Part shown: one piece after another, positions 34,393 to 42,732 of the stretch
Layout of the letters: every line of letters begins with the position of its first letter
Position numbering within the stretch: the stretch's first letter is position 1
NCBI RefSeq assembly: GCF_017549005.1
Contig: NZ_JAFYYT010000002.1
Coordinates: forward strand, 83,973-147,972
From: Ruminococcus sp.
Lineage (GTDB): Bacteria; Bacillota; Clostridia; Oscillospirales; Ruminococcaceae
Direction of reading: 5' to 3'
Length of the DNA: 64,000 nt
Position numbers and translations under genes: made by a program
The notes under the pieces: generated by a model
Database searches by the model: none
Told to the model about the DNA's origin: nothing
Seen by the model: only the letters and a program-made list of their open reading frames with translations

Positions 34393-36162
34393 TTACATTT
34401 TCTCGGGACGGTCGATATTCAGTATCTCCAATGCATTCCTCAGCGTCTGACGGACTGCCACACAGAGGAGGATACGTGCGTTCATAAGCTCCTTTGTCTC
34501 AGCGTTCTTTACGCTGCAGGCGTCGTAGAAGCGATGGAACAGCGTTGCAAGGTCTACCGAGTACTTCGTGATCTTTGAAGGATCATAGCTCTTGGCCGCA
34601 AGGTCTATCTCTCCCGGGAGAGAAGCGAGGTGGCGGATAAGCTCAATCTCACGGGGATTGTCGAGGAGATCAAGGTCGGCGGACTGCGGTATCTCAACGC
34701 CCTCTTCACTGAGGTTTCTCAGGAGGCTGCAAATTCTTGCGTGGGCGTACTGAACATAGTAAACGGGGTTCTGCGACGACTTCTCAATTGCGAGGTCGAG
34801 GTCGAATTCAAACTGCGAATTTGCTTCGCGGAGATTGAAGAAGAAACGTGCTGCGTCTATTGGTATCTCATCGAGGAGAGTTACAAGGGTTATAGCCTTG
34901 CCGCTTCTCTTCGAGAGCTTTACGACTTCGCCGTTGCGGACAAGCATTACCATCTGCATGAGAACTACATCGAGCTTTGTCTCGTCAACTCCGAGAGCGT
35001 TGAGAGCAGCTTTAAGTCTCGGAACGTAGCCGTGGTGGTCTGCGCCGAGGACGTTGATGGCCTTGTCAAAGTTACGGGTAACGAGCTTGTTGTAATGGTA
35101 GGCGATATCGGGCACTATATAAGTATAGAGTCCGTTGCTTCTCCTGAGTACGAAGTCCTTGTCGAGACCGTATTCCGTAGCCCTGAACCATACAGCTCCG
35201 TCCTGCTCGTAAGCCTTTCCTGCCTCCATGAGCTTGTCTACGACCAGCTTGGTCTCATTCTTTTCGTGGACTGTGCTCTCGCGGAACCAGTTGTCGTACA
35301 CGATACGGTACTTTTTGAGGTCGCGTTCGAGACCTGCTATATTTATAGGAAGGGCATAGTCAACGAGAGCTTTTCTGCGCTCTGTTTCGGAAACGCTCTC
35401 CATAGCCCTGCCGTTGATGTCGTAGAAGTTCTTTGCGTGCTCGATGATGTCTGTTCCGAGGTAAACGTCCTCGGGCATCTCGAAAGCGCCGCCTTCTCCG
35501 CTCTGTGAGTATATCTCCGAGCAGAGCTGCTCGTTATCGTCCTTGTACTTTGCAATGAGCTCCTGACCCTTATCGGAGCAGAGCTGAAGGTATCTGAGTT
35601 CAAGGGACTTGCCGAACTTTTCTATCTGGTTTCCTGCGTCGTTTACGTAGAACTCGCGCTCTGCGTGATAGCCTGCCCACTGGAGGACGCTGGCGAGACA
35701 GTCTCCGATAGCGCCGCCTCTTGCGTTTCCTATGTGCATTGGACCTGTTGGGTTTGCGGAAACGAACTCAACGAGAACTCTCTTGCCCTTGCCGAGGTCT
35801 GTTTTTCCGTAGTTTTCACCCTCTTCGAGAACGTTCTCCACAACGTCCGAGAACCACTTCCTGCTGAGGAAGAAATTGAGGAAGCCCGGACCTGCCACTT
35901 CGGCTCTCTCGAATATGGTACCCTCGAGGAAGAGCTTTTCGCATATGAGCTCCGCTATCTTTCTCGGCGGCATTTTCAGGGCCTTTGCACAGACCATAGC
36001 TGTGTTTGCGGCGAAATCGCCGTGGGATTTGTCCGCAGGTATCTCGATGTTGAAAGTCGGGAGAGGAACAGCAGGTATAGCCTCCTCAGCCACAAGAACT
36101 CCGAGAGCGTCCATGATTATCTCGCGTAATCGGAGCGACGCGGAATTGATAAGGTCTGACAT
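34393..36162 (-). CDS. argS: Arginyl-tRNA synthetase
   Basis: A 589-residue class I synthetase. The N-terminal Add-1 domain, the HIGH-type motif in VEFVSANPTGPMHIGNARGG, the DHHGYVPRLKAAL region and the C-terminal DALR anticodon-binding domain (DPSKITKYSVDLATLFHRFYDACSV) are all present. The KMSK-like site reads VVKLSKRSGKAITL. GAAAGGAT precedes the ATG. It is the last gene of ddl-DUF1934-argS. Confidence 0.98.
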   Translation of the reverse strand: MSDLINSASLRLREIIMDALGVLVAEEAIPAVPLPTFNIEIPADKSHGDFAANTAMVCAKALKMPPRKIAELICEKLFLEGTIFERAEVAGPGFLNFFLSRKWFSDVVENVLEEGENYGKTDLGKGKRVLVEFVSANPTGPMHIGNARGGAIGDCLASVLQWAGYHAEREFYVNDAGNQIEKFGKSLELRYLQLCSDKGQELIAKYKDDNEQLCSEIYSQSGEGGAFEMPEDVYLGTDIIEHAKNFYDINGRAMESVSETERRKALVDYALPINIAGLERDLKKYRIVYDNWFRESTVHEKNETKLVVDKLMEAGKAYEQDGAVWFRATEYGLDKDFVLRRSNGLYTYIVPDIAYHYNKLVTRNFDKAINVLGADHHGYVPRLKAALNALGVDETKLDVVLMQMVMLVRNGEVVKLSKRSGKAITLVTLLDEIPIDAARFFFNLREANSQFEFDLDLAIEKSSQNPVYYVQYAHARICSLLRNLSEEGVEIPQSADLDLLDNPREIELIRHLASLPGEIDLAAKSYDPSKITKYSVDLATLFHRFYDACSVKNAETKELMNARILLCVAVRQTLRNALEILNIDRPEKM

Positions 36163-36185
36163 TGTATCTATCCTTTCTTTCGGGC

Positions 36186-36608
36186 TCAGTTCTGAGCCTG
36201 TACTGTCATTATTATCTCGTTATCCGAAAGATACGAGGAATTGAGATCAAGAGTATATTTAAGGTAAAGCCTTCCGTTTTCTGCGATAGTATTCTCGATA
36301 GCGTGAGTATAAACGCCTATCTGCAGATTTCCGTAGGGAGTACCGTACTGACAGAAGTGCTTGCGTCCTATCTCGAGGGAAAGCACGGAATTCGCCGTAC
36401 CCTCTCTGGTGATGGAGGCGTTTTTGCTGTCGTCCACTTTTATTGTGGTGACGGAGCCCTCAAATCCCGTAGCCGAGGTGTCCTCATAGGAGATTATATC
36501 CCAGCCGTCCTTACGGGTGAAGTAAGCCTTTGTGAGAAGCTCTGTCTCACTTCTTTCGTCGTCCTGCCATTGAATACTCGTAAGAGATATCATAACATTT
36601 TTTTTCAA
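36186..36608 (-). CDS. DUF1934 (YwiB-like) calycin-fold protein
   Basis: A 140-residue protein of the DUF1934 family (B. subtilis YwiB). It is a beta-barrel with the pattern DIISYEDTSATGFEGSVTTIKV, ITREG, and YGTPYGNLQIGVYT. Function is unknown. ywiB also neighbours argS in Bacillus, which supports the call. Translation starts at TTG 36608 (KKNVMISL) six bases after GGAG. Confidence 0.9.
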   Translation of the reverse strand: MKKNVMISLTSIQWQDDERSETELLTKAYFTRKDGWDIISYEDTSATGFEGSVTTIKVDDSKNASITREGTANSVLSLEIGRKHFCQYGTPYGNLQIGVYTHAIENTIAENGRLYLKYTLDLNSSYLSDNEIIMTVQAQN

Positions 36609-36629
36609 AGCAGTCTCCTTATTTATATA

Positions 36630-37703
36630 TCAATAGTTTCTGTCTGCGTTGTCCACAGCCTGTTCGAGAAGCTCCACTATAAGCTCCTCATGTGAGTAAT
36701 CGAGTTCGCTCATGAGCTTGCAGAACACGCTGTTCTTTCTGAGCCCGGGCATGGTGCCGATCTTGTTGAGGAAGAGCTCGCCGTCATCTGTGAGGAAGAA
36801 GTCGAACCTTGCGAGTCCCTTGCAGCCCAGTGCCTTGAATGCGGCGATCGCGGTCTCCTGCACCTTTTTCTCGGTATCCTTTGAGATATCCGCAGGTACT
36901 TTCAGATCGTCGCCCGTGCTGACATTGAAGTTCATGGGATCGAATATTACCTGAGGCGTGGTTATCTCGCCCACAGGGGAGCATACCGGCATATCGCAGC
37001 CGAGTACCGCAGCCTCCAGCTTGCGTGCCTTTATGTACTTTTCAACGACGACCTTGTTGTCGCTTGAGAAAGCGAGCTTTACCGAAGCAACGAGCTCCTC
37101 AGGGGTCTCGGCGAGGCTGGTGCCTGCGTTGCTGCCGCTGTTTGCAGGCTTTACTATGAGCGGAAAGCCCATTTCGTCTGCAATAGTGCGGCATCTGCTG
37201 TCGAGGTCGTTTATCTCGCGCTGTGTTATGAGCCGCCATTCGGCGGTCTTTATGTTATAGTCGTCCATTACCATGTGGGTATGGGATTTGTCCATGCATG
37301 AGGCAGAAGCGAGAACTCCGCTGCCTACGTAGGGGATACCCGAGAGGTCGAGAAGTCCCTGTATCGTTCCGTCAATGCTCTTCTTGCCCATGAGTACGGG
37401 GAATACCACGTCAACACGTCTGATAGTTGTCTCGCCGTTCTCGATAGTGATAATGCCTCTGTAGAGCGGATCGGGTGATATAAATGCGGAAGCGCAGTCG
37501 GTGTCCTGTTCCCATGTGCCGTTGGCTATATCCTCAACGTCGCCTGGGAAGTAGAGCCAGCGTCCCTTACGGGTTATGCCGATGCATATCACTTCATATT
37601 TATCCTTTGGAATACTGCGGATCACTTCTGCTGCGGAAGCCAGAGAGAGTGCGTGCTCCCGTGCAGTACCGCCGAAAATAACGGCAGCTTTTATCCTTGC
37701 CAT
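36630..37703 (-). CDS. D-alanine-D-alanine ligase homologue with altered active site
   Basis: A 357-residue ATP-grasp protein of the Ddl family, normally joining two D-Ala for peptidoglycan. The fold landmarks are present: GGTAREHALSLASA, IDGTIQGLLDLSGIPYVGSG, PLIVKPANSGSNAGTS and RFDFFLTDDGELFL. However, the metal motif NEIN(T)xPG reads NKIGTMPG (Lys314, Gly316), replacing the Glu and Asn that bind Mg. VLHG reads VLMG (Met105), the GEDG loop reads KSIDG, and GRE reads ARK in the YIKARKLEAAVLG segment. It may be a divergent or inactive paralogue, or use another substrate. It heads an operon with DUF1934 and argS. AAAAGGAG precedes the ATG. Confidence 0.85.
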   Translation of the reverse strand: MARIKAAVIFGGTAREHALSLASAAEVIRSIPKDKYEVICIGITRKGRWLYFPGDVEDIANGTWEQDTDCASAFISPDPLYRGIITIENGETTIRRVDVVFPVLMGKKSIDGTIQGLLDLSGIPYVGSGVLASASCMDKSHTHMVMDDYNIKTAEWRLITQREINDLDSRCRTIADEMGFPLIVKPANSGSNAGTSLAETPEELVASVKLAFSSDNKVVVEKYIKARKLEAAVLGCDMPVCSPVGEITTPQVIFDPMNFNVSTGDDLKVPADISKDTEKKVQETAIAAFKALGCKGLARFDFFLTDDGELFLNKIGTMPGLRKNSVFCKLMSELDYSHEELIVELLEQAVDNADRNY

Positions 37704-37763
37704 ATATTTCTCCTTTTATATAGTATCATGTATTTTTTTATTGTCATTTTCAAGCATCACTAT

Positions 37764-37792
37764 ATTTTATCATATTCCACAAAAAACTGCAA
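37764..37792 (-). promoter_or_regulatory. Promoter of the ddl-DUF1934-argS operon
   Basis: On the minus strand, TTGCAG (37792-37787), a 17-bp spacer, TAAAAT (37769-37764). Confidence 0.6.
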
Positions 37793-37952
37793 GTATTTTT
37801 TGCGAAAATGAAGAATAAAACGGTCAATTTCGCAAGTATCGCGTACTGCGAACAATTTTCAACTGTTGATTTTGTGCAGAATGACAATAGAATTTTGCCT
37901 TCTTCATCAATTTGACGGAATACCCCTTAGTAAAAATGACGAAGCAAAATGC

Positions 37953-37980
37953 AAAAAGGACCGCTTTCGCAGTCCTTTTT
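37953..37980 (-). terminator. Terminator of the GH130 gene
   Basis: AAAAAGGACTGC-gaaa-GCGGTCCTTTTT on the minus strand, 34 bases past the GH130 stop. The stretch 37800-37950 holds no gene. Confidence 0.85.
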
Positions 37981-38013
37981 GGGGTGAAAATGAGTATTAA
38001 GATGATGTCGTTG

Positions 38014-39033
38014 TTATCTTGTCCCGGGAGTATCGTCTCCGGGCTGGAGCTTGTCGTGCGCGAGGATATAATCGTATATCTCCTGCACCGTAGTAAATGC
38101 AGCTCCCACATAGCTGTCAGCACAGCCATAGTATAAAGCTATCCTGCCTGTAGCCGCGTCAGTCAGCGCAGCGCAGGGGAAGCAGACGTTCGGGACAAAT
38201 CCGCGCTCCTCATACCACTCCTCGGGGGTGAGCACGTAGTTTTCGCAGCGGTGCAGCACCTTTGAGGGCTCACTGATATCGAGCATTGCTGCGCCGATAC
38301 TGTAAACATAGCCGTTGCAGGTATTCACAACGCCGTGATAGAACAGCAGCCAGCCCTTATCAGTCTCGATAGGAGCAGCTCCTGCGCCGATTTTCAGGTT
38401 TTCCCACCAGTTGTCGGAGCTTCCCATGACATGGCGGTGACGTCCCCAGAACTCCATATCTGGACTTTCGGAGACGAATATATCGCCGAAAGCTGTGTGA
38501 CCATTGTCACAGGGGCGCGAGAGCATGACGTAGTTGCCGTTTATTTTCCTCGGGAAGAGGACGGCATTGCGGTTGTAGGGAAGGTAGGGATTTTCGAGAC
38601 GCGTGAATGTGCGGAAATCAGTAGTTTTCGCAATGCCGATGGTAGGACCGAATGCGTCCTGACACCACATTATATAATATGTGTCCCCGACTCTGACGAG
38701 CCGTGGGTCGTAAGCGTAGGGAGGCATGAATTCTTCGCCGTTTTTGTCGGTAAATCTTATCCTTTCGGGTTCAAACTGCCAGTTTATGGCGTCCTTGCTT
38801 CTGCCGAGGTAGATATGGGGGACTCCGTTGCGCTGTTCGCCGCGGAACACTCCGATAAAGCCGCCGTTATAAGGCATAACTGCGCTGTTGAATATCCTTG
38901 CTACGCCGGGCAGCGGATTTCTGCTGATTATTGGGTTCTCTGTATATCTCCACATGGGTGCGGTGCAGCCCGTGGGCTTGTCCTGCCACGGTATATTGTG
39001 AAGGACTTCACCGATAATTTTAATATCCGACAT
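38014..39033 (-). CDS. GH130 beta-1,4-mannooligosaccharide phosphorylase
   Basis: A 339-residue cytoplasmic five-bladed propeller of family GH130. Seen motifs are ARIFNSAVMPYNGGFIGVFRGE, AYDPRLVRVGDTYYIMWCQD, RNAVLFPRKINGNYVMLSRP and HGVVNTCNGYVYSIGAAMLD. It would release mannose 1-phosphate from beta-1,4-mannooligosaccharides; it resembles the R. albus RaMP2 type (GH130_2). A mannosyl-GlcNAc phosphorylase cannot be excluded. There is no signal peptide, so it acts on imported sugars. AAAGGAG precedes the ATG. It is divergent from galactokinase, fitting galactomannan use. Confidence 0.9.
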   Translation of the reverse strand: MSDIKIIGEVLHNIPWQDKPTGCTAPMWRYTENPIISRNPLPGVARIFNSAVMPYNGGFIGVFRGEQRNGVPHIYLGRSKDAINWQFEPERIRFTDKNGEEFMPPYAYDPRLVRVGDTYYIMWCQDAFGPTIGIAKTTDFRTFTRLENPYLPYNRNAVLFPRKINGNYVMLSRPCDNGHTAFGDIFVSESPDMEFWGRHRHVMGSSDNWWENLKIGAGAAPIETDKGWLLFYHGVVNTCNGYVYSIGAAMLDISEPSKVLHRCENYVLTPEEWYEERGFVPNVCFPCAALTDAATGRIALYYGCADSYVGAAFTTVQEIYDYILAHDKLQPGDDTPGTR

Positions 39034-39076
39034 AAGTAAGCTCCTTTAATTAAGCTTTGCTTTATATTGTACTTAA

Positions 39077-39105
39077 ATTATAACACACAGTTCTTAAAAA
39101 GTCAA
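39077..39105 (-). promoter_or_regulatory. Promoter of the GH130 gene
   Basis: On the minus strand, TTGACT (39105-39100), a 17-bp spacer, TATAAT (39082-39077). Confidence 0.85.
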
Positions 39106-39176
39106 GGGAAAATTTAATTAAAAATGTGGGATTTTTTATTATCTTTCATGTTCGCGAAAGAATTTACATAATATTA

Positions 39177-39205
39177 TTGAAAGTTTTATCAAACTGTTGT
39201 ATAAT
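39177..39205 (+). promoter_or_regulatory. Promoter and 150-nt leader of the galactokinase gene
   Basis: TTGAAA, a 17-bp spacer, TATAAT. The leader from about 39212 to 39362 is GC-rich with GGGGAGCTCCC near 39285-39296; no known riboswitch is recognised. Confidence 0.75.
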
Positions 39206-39362
39206 GGAATAAAATCATGGAAGAACGCAGTTCCGCAAGCGGAGGTCCATGCGGCTGAGCTCACGGCGGACTGTGCGTCAGGGAGGGGAGCTCCCGAAAA
39301 CAGTGTATTATCGGTCTGTGTGGAGCTGCCTGCTTAAATTATTGCTTAAAGGAGTGACAACT

Positions 39363-40655
39363 ATGAATCTGTCTGAATTTATAAACGGTATTTCCGCAGG
39401 GAAATTCGACGAACAGTTCCAAATGCTCTACGGCTCGGCGGACAAAGCTGTTCTGCGCGCAAGAGCCCGCTATCTCAGCGCTGCCGAGAACTTTTCGCGG
39501 CTCTATCCCGAAAGCGGCGAGATACGTATATTTACTGCTTCGGGGCGCACCGAGATAGGCGGAAACCACACGGATCATCAGCACGGCTGTGTGCTTGCGG
39601 CGGCTGTGAGCCTCGATATCATCGCAATGGTCTGTTTTAACGGGGAGGGGGTTATCCGCGTGAAGTCCGAGGGTTACGACGCCGTTGAGGTGAAGCTGAG
39701 TGATCTTAAACCGAAAAAGAAGGAAAAGGAGACTACTGCAGCCCTTATCCGCGGTATCGCTGCAAGTTTCAGGGAAAAAGGCGTGAAGATAGGCGGCTTT
39801 GACGCATATATGACCTCGGACGTCCTCAGCGGCAGCGGTCTTTCTTCATCGGCGGCCTTTGAGGTGCTTATGGGAACTGTCATAAACGCAGGCTTCGGCA
39901 ATGAAAGTATAGAAGCTGCGGATATTGCGCGTATCGGACAGTTTGCGGAGAATACCTATTTTGGAAAGGCGAGCGGACTCATGGATCAGCTGGTATCGGC
40001 AGTAGGCGGCTTTGTATCCGTTGATTTTGCAGAGCCCGAAAATCCCGATATACGGCACATTGGCTTTGATTTCGAGCGTTCTGGCTATGCTGTCTGCATT
40101 ACGGACACTAGGGGCAGTCACGCAGACTGTTCCGACGAGTACAGCGCGGTCACTGCTGAAATGAAGCACGTTGCGGAGGCTCTCGGCTGCGAGTTCCTGC
40201 GTGAAGCTGACGAGGACGAGTTTTATGCTAAACTTCCTGAACTCAGAAAGGTATGCAATGACAGGGAGCTTCTCAGAGCGGCACACTTTTTCGACGAAAA
40301 CAGGAGAGCTGCTGCGGAAGCAGAGGCTCTTTCCGACGGTGATACGGAGTGGTTCTTCGAGCTGGTGAATGAGTCGGGGACTTCCTCGGCGGAGCTCCTG
40401 CAGAATCTGTATATCTGCACAGACCCGAAGGATCAGCAGATCCCCCTTGCTATAATGCTCAGCAAGCGTTTCCTCAAGGGAAACGGAGCTGTCCGCGTTC
40501 ACGGAGGCGGCTTTGCAGGTACGATACAGGCTTTCGTGCCAAGTTACCTGACGGCGGACTATGCCGCGGAAATGGAGCGTGTCTTCGGCGAGGGCAGCTG
40601 CTATGTGCTCTCCGTAAGACCTGTGGGAGGGTATGAGCTCAGAATTATGAGTTAA
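39363..40655 (+). CDS. galK: Galactokinase (GHMP kinase)
   Basis: A 430-residue GHMP kinase. The galactokinase signature appears as GRTEIGGNHTDHQHG, a Firmicutes-type variant of GRxNxIGEHTDY. The ATP loop is LSGSGLSSSAAFEV, and motif 3 is VRVHGGGFAGTIQAF. It phosphorylates galactose to galactose 1-phosphate for the Leloir pathway. ATG 39363 follows AAAGGAG; an in-frame extension to 39249 lies in the leader and is rejected. It is divergent from GH130. Confidence 0.93.
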   Translation: MNLSEFINGISAGKFDEQFQMLYGSADKAVLRARARYLSAAENFSRLYPESGEIRIFTASGRTEIGGNHTDHQHGCVLAAAVSLDIIAMVCFNGEGVIRVKSEGYDAVEVKLSDLKPKKKEKETTAALIRGIAASFREKGVKIGGFDAYMTSDVLSGSGLSSSAAFEVLMGTVINAGFGNESIEAADIARIGQFAENTYFGKASGLMDQLVSAVGGFVSVDFAEPENPDIRHIGFDFERSGYAVCITDTRGSHADCSDEYSAVTAEMKHVAEALGCEFLREADEDEFYAKLPELRKVCNDRELLRAAHFFDENRRAAAEAEALSDGDTEWFFELVNESGTSSAELLQNLYICTDPKDQQIPLAIMLSKRFLKGNGAVRVHGGGFAGTIQAFVPSYLTADYAAEMERVFGEGSCYVLSVRPVGGYELRIMS

Positions 40656-40731
40656 GCTCTCAGGCATCAGCAGTCAGGTCTGAGTAAGTGAGCAGGACTT
40701 TTTCTGCCGATAACAAAACAGAAAGGATACA

Positions 40732-41076
40732 ATGAATATGAAAAGCTTTCCTGAGTTTATGAAGAGAAATGCAAACAAAATACCAGCAGAACAGCAGAAT
40801 ACTCCCGATATCGAGGGGTATTACTATACAGCTCCCGACGGAAGTCAGATGGCTTTCTGGACCTGCAATGCGGACAGAGTCTCCAAGGAGCACGTCCACG
40901 ATTACGACGAGTACATGATATGCGTCGAGGGAGAGTACACTGTTACTATCAACGGTGAAGCCACCGTTCTTCACGCAGGGGACGAGCTTTTCATACCCAA
41001 AGGCGCTCTGCAGGGCGGAAGCTGCAAGGCAGGCACGAGGACTATCCATGCTTTCGGCGGAAAGCGCATTGAATGA
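40732..41076 (+). CDS. Cupin domain protein
   Basis: A 114-residue single-domain cupin. Motif 1 is EHVHDYDEYMICVEGEYTV (metal ligands His, His and Glu), and motif 2 ends GDELFIPKGALQG with His later in RTIHAFGG. Substrate is unknown. AAAGG precedes the ATG. It is 77 bases after galK and 9 bases before a GNAT gene, so it is likely part of that operon. Confidence 0.85.
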   Translation: MNMKSFPEFMKRNANKIPAEQQNTPDIEGYYYTAPDGSQMAFWTCNADRVSKEHVHDYDEYMICVEGEYTVTINGEATVLHAGDELFIPKGALQGGSCKAGTRTIHAFGGKRIE

Positions 41077-41085
41077 GGTGGGGAT

Positions 41086-41976
41086 ATGTTTGAGATAAGG
41101 GAATATTCGGCGGATATGAAGGATAAAGTCCTCGCTTTTCTGAGTAAGGTCTTTCCAGAGTCAGGCAAGACTTTTGAGCCTGAGGGCAGGCATTCCGCAT
41201 TTTCCGATATTGAGCGGAATTTTATTGGCTTCTGGTGTCTGTACAAAAAAGATGATATCATCGGTACCGTGGCGGTAAAAAAGCTCAGCGATACAGACTG
41301 CGAGCTGAAAGGGCTCTATGTCTGTGAGAAGTTTCACGGCATGGGACTGGGTCACAGGCTTGCGGGAACTGCTGTGGACTTTGCGAAATACAGCGGTTTT
41401 AAAAGGATAGTTCTCGATACGATATCGACCTATGAGAAAGCTCTGAAACTTTATGAAAAAATGGGGTTCAGGCGTATCGACCGCTATAATGATAACGAAA
41501 AGGCGGATATTTTTATGATGAAGGAACTTAATGTGAAAGCGGTCGTCCGTGAGATCACAAATGATGACTTTGACGGGCTCATGCGCCTGTATATGGAGCT
41601 TCACGGAAATCCGTTCCCTGAAAGGGACAGCCGCGTTATGGCTATCTGGGAGCGTATCCTCGGGGACAGGGATCATCATATCATCGTTGCGGAGGCTGAC
41701 GGCGTAATTGCGGCTTCATGTGTGTGTGTGATAATCCCGAATCTTACAAGGGGGCAGCGGCCTTATGCCTTTATCGAGAACGTTGTGACTTCCGCTCCGT
41801 ACCGCAGAATGGGACTTGCTTCGGCTTGCCTTGGCTTCGCAAGGGAGCTTGCAAAAAAGGAGAACTGCTACAAGATGATGCTGCTTACAGGCTCAAAGGA
41901 GAGCGGAGTTCTTGATTTTTACGAAAAGGCAGGCTATAACAGCAGCGACAAGACTGCTTTTATACAGTGGCTTTGA
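41086..41976 (+). CDS. Double GNAT-domain acetyltransferase
   Basis: A 296-residue fusion of two GNAT N-acetyltransferase domains. Domain 1 (1-150) has the acetyl-CoA loop in VCEKFHGMGLGHRLAG; domain 2 (about 152-296) has VTSAPYRRMGLASACLG. Both keep the R/Q-x-x-G-x-G/A pattern. Acceptors are unknown. GAGGTGGGG precedes the ATG. The next GNAT gene starts 8 bases after this stop. Confidence 0.88.
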   Translation: MFEIREYSADMKDKVLAFLSKVFPESGKTFEPEGRHSAFSDIERNFIGFWCLYKKDDIIGTVAVKKLSDTDCELKGLYVCEKFHGMGLGHRLAGTAVDFAKYSGFKRIVLDTISTYEKALKLYEKMGFRRIDRYNDNEKADIFMMKELNVKAVVREITNDDFDGLMRLYMELHGNPFPERDSRVMAIWERILGDRDHHIIVAEADGVIAASCVCVIIPNLTRGQRPYAFIENVVTSAPYRRMGLASACLGFARELAKKENCYKMMLLTGSKESGVLDFYEKAGYNSSDKTAFIQWL

Positions 41977-41984
41977 GGTGTAAA

Positions 41985-42485
41985 ATGATACTGAGAGAAT
42001 TTAAGGCCAGCGACGCTGAAAAGATAGTGAAATGGACGAGGAGCGAAAGGGAGTTCCGCCTGTGGTGCGCGGACAGGTATGAGAATTACCCTATAAAGCC
42101 CGGGAATATGACAGCCATGTATTCCGGGTGTGGAAAATCTGGGACTTTCTTCCCGCTCACCGCTGTTGAGGAGGATGTTGTCGGACATCTTATACTGCGG
42201 TATACCGATGAAAAGCGCGAAACTGTACGTTTCGGATTCGTTATTGTGGACAATGCGGTACGCGGCAGGGGACTCGGCAGGAAAATGCTGGAGCTTGCAA
42301 AAGAATACGCGGTAAATGTGCTGAATGCGAAGAAGCTCACTCTCGGAGTTTTTGATGTTAATACGGCAGCTCTCAGGTGCTACAGGGCGGCAGGATTTAC
42401 CGAGGCAGACAGCAGCGGCGAGGTCTTTGAGATACTTGGTGAAAGCTGGAAATGCACAGAGCTGGAATATTATCCCGGATTATAG
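41985..42485 (+). CDS. GNAT family N-acetyltransferase (RimJ/RimL-like)
   Basis: A 166-residue GNAT protein: ILREFKASDAEKIVKW start, acetyl-CoA loop VDNAVRGRGLGRKMLE, and the LGVFDVNTAALRCYRAAGF segment typical of the RimJ/RimL type. ATG 41985 lies just after GAGGTG, which overlaps the upstream stop; the in-frame GTG at 41967 is rejected. Confidence 0.9.
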   Translation: MILREFKASDAEKIVKWTRSEREFRLWCADRYENYPIKPGNMTAMYSGCGKSGTFFPLTAVEEDVVGHLILRYTDEKRETVRFGFVIVDNAVRGRGLGRKMLELAKEYAVNVLNAKKLTLGVFDVNTAALRCYRAAGFTEADSSGEVFEILGESWKCTELEYYPGL

Positions 42486-42536
42486 ACCGTGAGCGCTCAG
42501 AAAAATAAGAATTTGCTGAAAACAGCAAAAAACGAC

Positions 42537-42566
42537 TTGCATTTCCGGAAATTTTCATTTTATAAT
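42537..42566 (+). promoter_or_regulatory. Promoter of the double GH11-like dockerin gene
   Basis: TTGCAT, an 18-bp spacer, TATAAT. It gives a leader of about 160 nt before ATG 42733. Confidence 0.7.
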
Positions 42567-42732
42567 GTAAATAAGATAATTGGCAATACCGTAGATATAA
42601 ATAAGGACAAGCGATTTTGTGGGTGGATTACTGATCGGGCGACGTTTGCGGCTGTGCAGATGTACGTCTGGTTTTGTCCGCCCTGATTTGTCTTTTTACG
42701 GTGTTGCCTTTACTGTTAAGGAGGGAAAGAAA

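Noticed and set aside
39212-39362. Galactokinase leader as a known riboswitch
   Set aside because: It is GC-rich with a small palindrome, but matches no riboswitch consensus I know.
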